A stretch of DNA of 64,000 bases. Origin: Bacillus kexueae (GTDB lineage Bacteria > Bacillota > Bacilli > Bacillales > Aeribacillaceae). A program made the position numbers and the translations under genes. Shown here one piece after another: positions 54,895 through 62,571 of this stretch (position 1 is its first letter; each line of letters starts with the position of its first letter). The DNA lies in contig NZ_JALAZE010000003.1 in the NCBI RefSeq assembly GCF_022809095.1, forward strand, positions 62,001 to 126,000, in the 5' to 3' direction. The notes beneath the pieces are model-generated. The model saw only the letters and a list, made by a program, of their open reading frames with translations. It did not search any database and was not told where the DNA came from.

Positions 54895-55818
54895 TTGACC
54901 GTTTATTTAGACGTCATATGGTTATTAAATTTTTTCTTTGATCTTTTCCTTATATTGTTAACCGGTTTGATTTTAAAAAGAAAGCTGAGATGGTGGAAAA
55001 TCATCACCGCATCGCTCCTCGGTTCGTCTATGGTACTTTTTTTATTCACGCCATATGGACAATTGGCAAGTCATCCTATAGCAAAGTTATTGACTTCTTG
55101 TTTCATTGTTCTTTTAGCATTTGGTTTTGGTCGATTTCGGATATTTTTTCAAAACTTATTAAGTTTCTACTTCGTATCGTTTGTAGTAGGTGGGGGGATG
55201 CTTGGTACGTACTTTTTCTTCGAGTTTAGCATGGTGTTTCAAGACAGTGTCCTGTTAACGAATTCGAATAGTTTTGGAGATCCGATTAGCTGGACGTTCG
55301 TCTTAATTGGATTCCCAATAGCATGGTATTATGCTAGGCATCAATTTGATCAAGTTGAGATGACAAAAATTCAGTATGATCAAATCGTTCAAGTGACAAT
55401 CCGATTGAATGAAAAGGTGGAAACGGTAAAAGGGTTGATTGATAGCGGGAATCAATTGTATGACCCAATTTCTAAAACCCCTGTCATGATTATCGAAACG
55501 GGAAAAGTGCAACATATAATCCCTCCTTCGATTTTAGCGATTATCGAAGATGACAATCCAATTGAAAAGATGCATGAAGTAGACACAAATTGGCTTAATA
55601 AGTTAAGGATTATCCCTTATCGTGGTGTGGGTAATGACCACCAATTCCTTGTTGCTTTTAAGCCAGACGAAGTGACAATTGAAAAGAATTCAGAAACAAT
55701 TGTTGTTTCAAAAGTATTCGTTGGGTTAAATGGACGTTCACTTTCCGCGGATGGAAACTATGAGTGTATTGTTCATCCGAAGATGCTTCAATCAGGAAGA
55801 ATAAAGAACGTATCTTAA
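54895..55818 (+). CDS. spoIIGA: Sporulation sigma-E processing peptidase SpoIIGA
   Basis: A 307-residue protein with five N-terminal transmembrane helices and a cytoplasmic aspartic protease domain. It cuts the pro-sequence from sigma-E after septation. The catalytic Asp is D183 in [14 protein letters not shown]. The TTG at 54895, with GAAGGGAAGG upstream, gives an N-terminus [12 protein letters not shown] as in B. subtilis; the longer frame would run back through the promoter. sigE follows after 22 bp. Confidence 0.95.
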   Translation: MTVYLDVIWLLNFFFDLFLILLTGLILKRKLRWWKIITASLLGSSMVLFLFTPYGQLASHPIAKLLTSCFIVLLAFGFGRFRIFFQNLLSFYFVSFVVGGGMLGTYFFFEFSMVFQDSVLLTNSNSFGDPISWTFVLIGFPIAWYYARHQFDQVEMTKIQYDQIVQVTIRLNEKVETVKGLIDSGNQLYDPISKTPVMIIETGKVQHIIPPSILAIIEDDNPIEKMHEVDTNWLNKLRIIPYRGVGNDHQFLVAFKPDEVTIEKNSETIVVSKVFVGLNGRSLSADGNYECIVHPKMLQSGRIKNVS

Positions 55819-55840
55819 CCGATTATTAAGGGGGAGGAAA

Positions 55841-56560
55841 ATGAGAAAAATTCGGTTTTATTTAACGTATTATTGGTATAAATTCCTTATTAAGCTTGGA
55901 ATTAAAACGGATGAAATATATTATATCGGTGGAAGCGAAGCATTGCCTCCTCCATTGACAAAAGATGAAGAAGAAGTGTTGTTAAAAAAACTCCCGAGCG
56001 GTGATCAGACAGCACGTTCCATTTTAATTGAACGAAATTTACGCCTCGTTGTTTACATCGCAAGAAAGTTTGAAAATACTGGGATTAACATTGAAGATTT
56101 AATTAGTATTGGGACAATCGGCTTAATTAAAGCGGTCAACACGTTTAATCCAGAGAAAAAAATAAAGCTTGCAACGTATGCCTCACGCTGTATTGAAAAT
56201 GAAATTCTCATGTACTTACGTAGAAATAATAAAATTAGATCAGAAGTATCTTTTGATGAACCTTTAAATATTGATTGGGATGGAAATGAATTGCTATTAT
56301 CCGATGTTCTTGGTACTGAAGAAGACATCATTACGAAAGATTTAGAAGCTAATGTGGACCGAAAGTTATTGATGAAAGCATTAGAACAGTTAAATGAACG
56401 AGAAAAACAAATTATGGAACTGCGATTTGGGTTAAGAGGAGGAGAGGAAAAAACGCAGAAAGATGTCGCGGATATGCTTGGAATTTCCCAATCTTATATA
56501 TCAAGATTAGAAAAGCGTATCATCAAACGATTGCAAAAAGAATTTAACAAAATGGTTTAA
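55841..56560 (+). CDS. sigE: RNA polymerase sigma factor SigE precursor (pro-sigma-E)
   Basis: A 239-residue mother-cell sigma factor. The first ~27 residues form the pro-sequence that holds it at the membrane and is removed by SpoIIGA near EIYYIGGSE. Regions 2 ([25 protein letters not shown]) and 4 ([21 protein letters not shown]) are clear. GGGGAGG precedes the ATG. It directs, among others, ylbJ, spoVD and spoVE in B. subtilis. Confidence 0.97.
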   Translation: MRKIRFYLTYYWYKFLIKLGIKTDEIYYIGGSEALPPPLTKDEEEVLLKKLPSGDQTARSILIERNLRLVVYIARKFENTGINIEDLISIGTIGLIKAVNTFNPEKKIKLATYASRCIENEILMYLRRNNKIRSEVSFDEPLNIDWDGNELLLSDVLGTEEDIITKDLEANVDRKLLMKALEQLNEREKQIMELRFGLRGGEEKTQKDVADMLGISQSYISRLEKRIIKRLQKEFNKMV

Positions 56561-56639
56561 GGAAAAAATTTTTTTCTTGAATTTTCCTTGAATATCAAGA
56601 AGTTGTCCCAACTCCACCTTTCTGAGTCAGATGGCTTGT

Positions 56640-56667
56640 GCATATTTTTCCCTTCAAAGGAGATACT
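56640..56667 (+). promoter_or_regulatory. Candidate sigma-F promoter of sigG
   Basis: GCATA at 56640-56644 and GGAGATACT at 56659-56667 are separated by 14 bp, resembling the sigma-F pattern (GYATA ... GGnRAnnnT). It lies about 40 bp before sigG, which is sigma-F dependent in B. subtilis. Confidence 0.55.
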
Positions 56668-56686
56668 TATCGTAGTACAGCAAGAA

Positions 56687-56700
56687 CTCCTGTTAGGAGG
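56687..56700 (+). promoter_or_regulatory. Hairpin sequestering the sigG ribosome binding site
   Basis: CTCCT (56687-56691) can pair with AGGAG (56695-56699) across GTT. The right arm is the Shine-Dalgarno sequence of sigG, whose start codon is GTG. A leader stem-loop and GTG start that lower sigG translation have been reported in B. subtilis. Confidence 0.65.
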
Positions 56701-56707
56701 GAACATA

Positions 56708-57487
56708 GTGACAAGAAATAAGGTCGAGATTTGTGGAGTAGATACATCAAAATTACCTGTTTTAAAAAATGAAGAAATGCGTGAACTCTTTCGTAAAATG
56801 CAGAGTGGAGACATTACTGCACGTGAAAAGCTCGTCAACGGAAATTTACGACTAGTATTGAGTGTGATTCAACGTTTTAACAACAGAGGCGAATTTGTCG
56901 ATGACCTGTTTCAAGTAGGCTGTATCGGGCTTATGAAATCAATTGATAATTTTGATTTAAGTCAAAATGTGAAGTTTTCAACGTATGCTGTACCAATGAT
57001 TATTGGCGAAATAAGAAGATACTTACGGGATAATAACCCTATACGCGTATCACGGTCATTACGAGACATTGCCTACAAAGCATTACAAGTTCGAGAAAAG
57101 CTGATGCTTCAAACATCTAGAGAACCGAGCGCAGAAGAAATTGCCAAGGTTTTAGATGTCTCACACGAAGAAATTGTTTTTGCTTTAGATGCTATTCAAG
57201 ATCCTGTTTCGCTATTTGAACCGATTTATAACGACGGGGGAGACCCGATTTATGTTATGGATCAGCTAAGTGATGAACGAAATCGTGACTCCAACTGGAT
57301 TGAAGAATTAGCTCTTCGGGAAGGGATGAGGCGACTCAATGATAGGGAAAAATTGATTTTACGTAAACGGTTTTTCCAAGGAAAGACGCAAATTGAAGTT
57401 GCTGAGGAAATTGGGATTTCCCAAGCACAAGTATCCCGTCTGGAGAAAGCAGCCATTAAACAAATGAATAAAAACATCCAACAATAA
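56708..57487 (+). CDS. sigG: RNA polymerase sigma factor SigG
   Basis: A 259-residue late forespore sigma factor. The N-terminus RNKVEICGVDTSKLPVLKN and the core VNGNLRLVLSVIQRFNNRGE are nearly invariant among Bacillus SigG proteins. Region 4 ends QIEVAEEIGISQAQVSRLE. The start is GTG 56708 with TAGGAGG upstream; the frame's upstream 40 codons are leader. It is 147 bp downstream of sigE with its own candidate sigma-F promoter. Confidence 0.97.
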   Translation: MTRNKVEICGVDTSKLPVLKNEEMRELFRKMQSGDITAREKLVNGNLRLVLSVIQRFNNRGEFVDDLFQVGCIGLMKSIDNFDLSQNVKFSTYAVPMIIGEIRRYLRDNNPIRVSRSLRDIAYKALQVREKLMLQTSREPSAEEIAKVLDVSHEEIVFALDAIQDPVSLFEPIYNDGGDPIYVMDQLSDERNRDSNWIEELALREGMRRLNDREKLILRKRFFQGKTQIEVAEEIGISQAQVSRLEKAAIKQMNKNIQQ

Positions 57488-57488
57488 C

Positions 57489-57534
57489 GAAGGGTGGTGA
57501 ATAGTCTACAAGGGCTATTCACCACCCTTTTTAA
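57489..57534 (+). terminator. Terminator of sigG
   Basis: AAGGGTGGTGAATAG pairs with CTATTCACCACCCTT, a 15-bp stem, followed by TTT. Repeat copy C4 starts 3 bp later. Confidence 0.92.
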
Positions 57535-57536
57535 TT

Positions 57537-57712
57537 GTTACAGAAAGGTTAAGTTCAATAAAGTGATAAAGTGTTCTCTTTACAGATTTTCTGGTGTCTA
57601 GCTCCAAGCGCCATCAGCTCGGGTCGCTTCGGCCCTGCTGTGGCGACGGAACCCTCCTCGCAGGTCCTCTAGCGCCCTTCGCCTAAGGACTTGCGCTTTG
57701 CGCTTTTCTTAA
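57537..57712 (+). repeat. Dispersed structured repeat C, copy 4
   Basis: A 176-bp copy beginning GTTACAGAAAGGTTAAG right after the sigG terminator and ending GCGCTTTTCTTAA. The same stems can form as in the other copies. Same strand as the upstream gene. Confidence 0.9.
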
Positions 57713-57799
57713 GTGATTTTCAATCTTATAAACCTTCCCTATTCATGAAAAGTTTCAATGTTTCATATGTATGAAAAGAGGGGAATGGAGGGAAAAGCG

Positions 57800-58066
57800 A
57801 TGATGCATATTTCTGAATTTCAAATGAAGGATGTCATCAACGTGTCTGATGGAAAACGTTTAGGGAACGTTGATGATATTGATATAAATGTAACAAACGG
57901 TAAAATTCAAGCAATTATTATTGGGAATAGTGGAAAAATGTTGGGGTTTTTCGGAAAAGGAGAAGAAATCATCATTCCATGGCGAAACATTGTTAAAATT
58001 GGTGAGGACGTCATCCTTGTTCGGATTCAGCAGCAAGTAACGGAAACGATTGAACCAGAAAAATAA
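57800..58066 (+). CDS. ylmC: PRC-barrel sporulation protein YlmC/YmxH family
   Basis: An 88-residue PRC-barrel protein (DVINVSDGKRLGNVDDIDINVTNGKIQAIII), the YlmC/YmxH family. The function is unknown; the gene accompanies sigG in spore-formers. ATG 57800 has GGAGGG 7 bp upstream, and ATG 57803 is equally possible. The ylmA gene that precedes it in B. subtilis is missing. Confidence 0.9.
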   Translation: MMHISEFQMKDVINVSDGKRLGNVDDIDINVTNGKIQAIIIGNSGKMLGFFGKGEEIIIPWRNIVKIGEDVILVRIQQQVTETIEPEK

Positions 58067-58137
58067 AAAGAAGTCTGTCGTTTAGTATGACATGTGGTAA
58101 AATAAAGAAAGGATATTTGTCGAAAAGGAAGGTATAA

Positions 58138-58971
58138 ATGAAAACAGAACCTTTTTTCCGTCAAAATGAGTCGACGCTCATGATCAAGGAATGGGAATCG
58201 TTTGATGCTTCTCTAAAGGCTGGATTTTCAACACGAGTTGGTGGAACTTCGGTAAATGGCTATAACTCGTTAAATGTTGGGTTACATGTAAACGATATAG
58301 ACTCGAACGTCATTAAAAACCGTGAAAAAATAGCGGAGATTCTTCGTATCCCTCTCAATCAGTGGGTTTTTAGTGATCAAGTTCACAAAGCGCAAATCCA
58401 TCATGTGACAAAAAGTGATAAAGGGAAGGGCGCTTTCAACTATGAAAATGCGATTAAAGCAACAGATGGCCTGTATACGAGAGAGAAAGGGATCATGTTA
58501 GCATTATGTTACGCGGACTGTGTCCCAGTTTATTTTTATGCGCCATCTCATCAATTAATCGGGATTGTCCATGCTGGTTGGAAGGGAACTGTTGAAAACA
58601 TTGTTGGTCAGATGATATCAACTTGGACGAAAAATGAAGGTGTGTCAACGAACGATATTTATATTGCGATTGGGCCTTCCATAGAAGAGTGCTGTTACAT
58701 CGTCGATGATCGAGTGATTGAGGCGTTGACCACTTTGTTAGGGGATCAGGCTCGACATACATTTAAAGAAGTTTCAACAGGTCAATACCGTTTAAATTTA
58801 AAGTTAGCGAACCAAATCATTTGTGAGAAAAATGGGATTGACTCCAATCACATACTAGTTTCAAAAGATTGTACAAGTTGTAATGAAGAGCTTTTCTTCT
58901 CCCATAGACGTGATAAAGGGAGTACGGGAAGAATGATGAGTTTTATAGGTTTTGAGGAGGATGAGTCTTGA
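58138..58971 (+). CDS. pgeF: Peptidoglycan editing factor PgeF (YlmD; LACC1-type)
   Basis: A 277-residue multicopper-oxidase-related (DUF152) protein. Conserved zinc and catalytic residues are in SDQVHKAQIHHV (about 79-90), ALCYADCVPVY (about 121-131) and GIVHAGWKGTVENI (about 141-154). Bacterial members help exclude L-Ser from peptidoglycan precursors, and LACC1 relatives are purine nucleoside phosphorylases. GGAAGG precedes the ATG. The stop overlaps the ylmE TTG start. Confidence 0.93.
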   Translation: MKTEPFFRQNESTLMIKEWESFDASLKAGFSTRVGGTSVNGYNSLNVGLHVNDIDSNVIKNREKIAEILRIPLNQWVFSDQVHKAQIHHVTKSDKGKGAFNYENAIKATDGLYTREKGIMLALCYADCVPVYFYAPSHQLIGIVHAGWKGTVENIVGQMISTWTKNEGVSTNDIYIAIGPSIEECCYIVDDRVIEALTTLLGDQARHTFKEVSTGQYRLNLKLANQIICEKNGIDSNHILVSKDCTSCNEELFFSHRRDKGSTGRMMSFIGFEEDES

Positions 58972-59639
58972 CTGTTGCAGAAAATTTAGCAGTGATTCAA
59001 GATAAAATAAAAAAGGCATGTGAATTGGCAAATCGCCATGCAGAGGATATACGAATTATTGCGGTAACGAAATACGTCTCCATCGACCGAGCGAAAGAAG
59101 CGCTTGAAGCTGGAATCCATCATTTAGGTGAAAACCGAGATGAAGGCTTTTTAGCGAAATATAATGAGATTGGAAACAATGCAACGTGGCATTTTATTGG
59201 GACACTACAGTCTCGAAAAGTGAAGCAAATCATTGAGTACGTGGATTACATTCATTCGTTAGACCGGCTTTCTCTTGCAAAAGAGATTAATAAGCGAGCC
59301 AATCGTACAATAAAATGTTTTGTACAAGTTAAAACATCCGATGAAGAGTCTAAACATGGCTTGATGGAAGAAGAAGTGATTGAATTCGTCAAACAACTTG
59401 AGCCTTATACAAATATTGAAGTGGTTGGTTTAATGACGATGGCACCGTACACAAATGACGAAGACAAAATTCGCCGCTGTTTTCAAACGTTAAGGGAGTT
59501 AAAAGAGCGTGTACAAGCTTTACATCTCCCATATGCTCCATGTACAGAATTGTCAATGGGAATGTCAAATGATTTTCACATTGCAATTGAGGAAGGGGCA
59601 ACGTTCGTTCGAGTTGGTTCATCCCTTGTCGGTGAATAA
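58968..59639 (+). CDS. ylmE: YggS-family pyridoxal phosphate homeostasis protein YlmE
   Basis: A 223-residue PLP-binding TIM-barrel protein without known enzyme activity. The PLP lysine is in IIAVTKYVS (about residue 34), and the phosphate-binding C-terminal loop is ELSMGMSNDFHIAIEEGATFVRVGSSLVG. Start is TTG with TGAGGAGG 6-8 bp upstream, overlapping pgeF by 4 bp. The operon position next to sepF is conserved in Firmicutes. Confidence 0.94.
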   Translation: MTVAENLAVIQDKIKKACELANRHAEDIRIIAVTKYVSIDRAKEALEAGIHHLGENRDEGFLAKYNEIGNNATWHFIGTLQSRKVKQIIEYVDYIHSLDRLSLAKEINKRANRTIKCFVQVKTSDEESKHGLMEEEVIEFVKQLEPYTNIEVVGLMTMAPYTNDEDKIRRCFQTLRELKERVQALHLPYAPCTELSMGMSNDFHIAIEEGATFVRVGSSLVGE

Positions 59640-59657
59640 ATTTGGAGGTGAATAGAA

Positions 59658-60113
59658 ATGAGTATAAAAAATAAGTTCAAAAGTTACTTTGGATTTGATG
59701 AAGACGAGTACGAATACGTAGAAGAAGAAACCTATGAAGAACAGGTGGAAAGTCCATTTGGGAAAAGAAACTTTGCTCAAGAACCACAACAACCACAAGC
59801 AAAACAAAATGTTGTAAGTTTGCAAAGTGTTCAAAAATCGACTAAAGTAATATTGTGCGAGCCGAGAGCGTATTCTGAAGCACAGGAGATTGCGGATCAC
59901 TTAAAAAGCAGAAGAGCTGTCGTTGTTAATCTTCAGCGAATTAACCGTGATCAAGCAAAACGGATCGTTGACTTTTTAAGTGGTACGGTTTATGCAATTG
60001 GTGGAGATATTCAACGAGTAGGTATGGATATCTTTTTATGCACGCCTGAAAATGTAGATGTCTCAGGTTCGATTTCAGATTTTGTAGCAGATGAAGAAAG
60101 GCAAAGGTGGTAA
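59658..60113 (+). CDS. sepF: Cell division protein SepF
   Basis: A 151-residue FtsZ-bundling protein. The N-terminal amphipathic helix ([12 protein letters not shown]) binds membrane, an acidic and Gln-rich linker follows (about 15-60), and the C-terminal SepF domain (about 62-140) polymerises into rings and binds the FtsZ tail. TTTGGAGGTG precedes the ATG. Confidence 0.95.
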   Translation: MSIKNKFKSYFGFDEDEYEYVEEETYEEQVESPFGKRNFAQEPQQPQAKQNVVSLQSVQKSTKVILCEPRAYSEAQEIADHLKSRRAVVVNLQRINRDQAKRIVDFLSGTVYAIGGDIQRVGMDIFLCTPENVDVSGSISDFVADEERQRW

Positions 60114-60119
60114 AAGAGA

Positions 60120-60383
60120 ATGAACTTTGTAATCGGGATTTTAAGTCAACTTATTGGGCTCTATTCGTATGCCGTTATTATATACATATTGATGAGCTGG
60201 TTTCCAAACGCTCGAGAATCTGCTATTGGCCAATTTTTTGCAAGAATTTGTGAGCCTTATTTAGAGCCGTTCCGTCGTTTTATTCCTCCGTTAGGAATGA
60301 TTGATATTTCACCAATCGTCGCTTTATTGACGTTAAACTTTGCTCAACGAGGCTTATTTGCATTAAATCAAATGTTATTTTAA
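60120..60383 (+). CDS. ylmG: YggT family membrane protein YlmG
   Basis: An 87-residue protein with two transmembrane segments and the family motif [30 protein letters not shown]. The function is unknown, with links to membrane organisation and division. It begins 6 bp after sepF. Its stop lies within the start of a terminator. Confidence 0.93.
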   Translation: MNFVIGILSQLIGLYSYAVIIYILMSWFPNARESAIGQFFARICEPYLEPFRRFIPPLGMIDISPIVALLTLNFAQRGLFALNQMLF

Positions 60384-60407
60384 AGAGGCTACAGCCTCTT
60401 TTTTTCT
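60382..60407 (+). terminator. Terminator after ylmG
   Basis: AAAGAGGC pairs with GCCTCTTT across TACA, with seven or more T residues following. It separates ylmG from ylmH, which are usually co-transcribed. Confidence 0.8.
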
Positions 60408-60444
60408 TGTATAAGCAGAAGAAAAATGAAAAAGAGGCTCTTCT

Positions 60445-60713
60445 TTTCATAAGGCTCTTTTCAAAAAGTTTGTTGTTTTAAAGTGTACAAATTACATTGT
60501 TCAGTATCGTTTTCATCCAATGTAATGGAGCGACTTGACTCGTGGGATGTGGAGGAAAAGACCCCACAGGCACATACCGATGAGGCTTGTAGAAAAATGG
60601 AGACGAACTAGACAGGTCTCCCCGCAAAAAGCAAGCGTCCTTTCAGCAATGATAAGGAGTCATAAAAATATGAGTGGAAAAACAACAAGCTATACGAACG
60701 CAGCCTTCTATAA
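60445..60713. mobile_element. A-family MITE-like element between ylmG and ylmH, copy A3
   Basis: The element spans 60453-60705 (253 bp), GGCT to AGCC, with imperfect terminal repeats of about 30 bp ending TTGTTGTTTT/AACAACAAG. The flanks, TTTCATAA and TTCTATAA, match at 6 of 8 positions, a decayed 8-bp target duplication like that of A2. Its plus strand is open in the ylmH frame, creating a false 71-codon extension of ylmH. Confidence 0.75.
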
Positions 60714-60747
60714 AGAGTTTATGCCAATAAAAATGGAGTGTTTTAAA

Positions 60748-61524
60748 ATGGAGAACATTTATCAACATTTCCGCGAAAGTGAACGACAATTCATTGACAC
60801 AGTACTGAACTGGAAAGAGCAAGTAGAAACGCAATATAGTCCCAAATTAACCGCCTTTTTAGATCCTAGAGAGCAATGGATAACTCAAAGTATAATTGGA
60901 GAGCAAGGAGACATTCGAGTTTCCTTTTTCGGTGGACATGAGGACGTTGAGCGAAAACGTGCTCTTATTTATCCAGACTACTATATAGTTGAAAAAGAAG
61001 ACTTTCACCTTGCTCTTTATGAAGTAGAATATCCAAAAAAATTCGTTACACTTGAACATCGGCACTTGCTAGGATCACTCCTGTCGTTAGGAATTAAAAG
61101 AGAAAAGTTTGGTGACATCTTATTAGTGGAAGATACTATACAAATCATAGTTGCAGATGAAATCGCATCATATGTTGAAATGAACTTTAAAGAAGTAGGT
61201 CGATTAAATATTTCCTTAAAACGAATCGGTGACAAAAATATTCAAGTGCCAAAAATCGACTTTGATGAGAAAGTGACGACCGCTTCCTCACTTCGATTAG
61301 ATACAGTGTGTGCATCCATCTATAATTTGTCTAGACAAAAAGCAAAGCTACTTGTTCAAAATGGTCTTGTAAAGGTAAATTTCAAAGTTGTGGAAGAATC
61401 ATCATTTGAAGTTGAAAAAGGGGATTTAATTTCCATTCGTGGGTATGGTAGGAGTAAAGTTCTTTCAATTGAAGGAAAAACGAAAAAAGAAAAGTGGAGG
61501 ATTGTTGTCGGGAAACAAAAATAA
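60748..61524 (+). CDS. ylmH: S4-domain RNA-binding protein YlmH
   Basis: A 258-residue protein: an N-terminal alpha/beta domain, then a C-terminal S4 RNA-binding domain (about 180-245; RLDTVCASIYNLSRQKAKLLVQNGLVKVN). B. subtilis YlmH binds stalled 50S subunits in ribosome quality control. The start at ATG 60748 gives MENIYQHFRESERQFID, the family's normal N-terminus, with GGAG 10 bp upstream; the open frame back to 60535 runs through an inserted element. Confidence 0.93.
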   Translation: MENIYQHFRESERQFIDTVLNWKEQVETQYSPKLTAFLDPREQWITQSIIGEQGDIRVSFFGGHEDVERKRALIYPDYYIVEKEDFHLALYEVEYPKKFVTLEHRHLLGSLLSLGIKREKFGDILLVEDTIQIIVADEIASYVEMNFKEVGRLNISLKRIGDKNIQVPKIDFDEKVTTASSLRLDTVCASIYNLSRQKAKLLVQNGLVKVNFKVVEESSFEVEKGDLISIRGYGRSKVLSIEGKTKKEKWRIVVGKQK

Positions 61525-61570
61525 TTTTCCAATTTGGAAGGATTTTTGTTCAATATGTCGAATTATGATT

Positions 61571-61576
61571 TATAAT
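61571..61576 (+). promoter_or_regulatory. Candidate -10 box of divIVA
   Basis: A perfect TATAAT lies 41 bp before the divIVA start. A TTGTTC is upstream at a 19-bp distance, so the pair is imperfect. Confidence 0.45.
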
Positions 61577-61616
61577 TGGATTAGTAAAGAAGTCAATACA
61601 TACGGAGGTGGCATTC

Positions 61617-62126
61617 GTGCCTTTAACGCCATTAGATATTCATAATAAGGAATTTACAAAAGGTTTCCGAGGTTATGATGAAGATGAAGTGAACGAGTTT
61701 CTTGATCAAGTAATTAAAGACTACGAAATGATTATTCGTGAGAAGAAAGAGCTAGAACTAAAAGTCCAGGAGTTAACGGAGAAGCTTGGACATTTTACTA
61801 ATATAGAGGAAACACTAAACAAGTCGATTTTAGTTGCTCAAGAAGCGGCAGAAGATGTAAAAAGAGGCGCTCAAAAAGAAGCGAAGCTTATTATTAAGGA
61901 AGCGGAAAAAAATGCTGATCGGATTATTAATGAAGCGTTAGCCAAATCCCGTAAAATTGCTATGGATATTGAAGAAATGAAAAAACAATCGAAAGTATTC
62001 CGAACACGTTTCCAAATGTTAATTGAAGCCCAACTTGACTTACTAAAAAATGATGACTGGGACCACTTAATGGAATACAAAGTAGAACCAATTGTCGATG
62101 AAGAGTTTGAAGAGTCTAATTCATAA
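61617..62126 (+). CDS. divIVA: Septum and pole-localised protein DivIVA
   Basis: A 169-residue coiled-coil protein that recognises negative membrane curvature at septa and recruits MinJ and other factors. The membrane-binding loop has F17 and R18 (TKGFRGYDEDEVNEFL), followed by a long coiled coil to about residue 155. GTG 61617 with GGAGGTG upstream gives MPLTPLDIHN as in B. subtilis; the GTG at 61608 overlaps that ribosome binding site. Confidence 0.96.
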   Translation: MPLTPLDIHNKEFTKGFRGYDEDEVNEFLDQVIKDYEMIIREKKELELKVQELTEKLGHFTNIEETLNKSILVAQEAAEDVKRGAQKEAKLIIKEAEKNADRIINEALAKSRKIAMDIEEMKKQSKVFRTRFQMLIEAQLDLLKNDDWDHLMEYKVEPIVDEEFEESNS

Positions 62127-62146
62127 CCAGGAATGCTTGAGAAAAC

Positions 62147-62176
62147 TTGACATCTTATATTTTCTTCGCATAAAAT
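62147..62176 (+). promoter_or_regulatory. Sigma-A promoter of ileS
   Basis: TTGACA and TAAAAT are separated by 18 bp, followed within about 20 bp by the T-box leader. Confidence 0.8.
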
Positions 62177-62194
62177 AAGAAAACAGTAAAACCA

Positions 62195-62460
62195 AATGAA
62201 TCATCTTGTAAACACGATGAGAGGGACAGTAATTCCTTAGATACCCTTTTCTAAGCGAGCTTAGGACGGTGAAAGCTAAGCAAAAGGTTAAGGAATGAAG
62301 ATCACCCTTGAGTTCTTGGCTGAATAAAGTAAGCTAAGACGGGAAGTAAATCCCGTTATCAGAATGAAGTGGATAAACTACTTTCATGTCGGTTTATCTA
62401 TAAGGGTGGTACCGCGAGCAAACCTTCTCGTCCCTTTTTGGGATGAGAAGGTTTTTTTAT
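62195..62460 (+). ncRNA. T-box leader (isoleucine-responsive) of ileS
   Basis: Stem I is visible: AGGG and AATTCCTT (62222-62238) pair with AAGGAAT and ACCC (62290-62307). Between them is an internal loop with ACAGTA on one side and GAAG-ATC-A on the other, so the specifier codon is ATC (Ile) at 62301-62303. The T-box sequence AGGGTGGTACCGCG is at 62403-62416. The terminator follows: AACCTTCTC-TCCC/GGGA-GAGAAGGTT with a run of seven T (62421-62459). Uncharged tRNA(Ile) would favour the antiterminator and turn on ileS. Confidence 0.95.
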
Positions 62461-62571
62461 TTCAGAATTTAATCGAATTCTGAACGAATAAAATCTACCT
62501 GCGTTTTCTAATTTAGTGAAAATGGTTGGTGGAATTAACGATTGATTGAAAACAATTGTGGAGGAATGGAA

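Noticed and set aside
60535-60747. 71-codon N-terminal extension of ylmH
   Set aside because: The sequence belongs to the A3 element, and the normal YlmH N-terminus starts at 60748.
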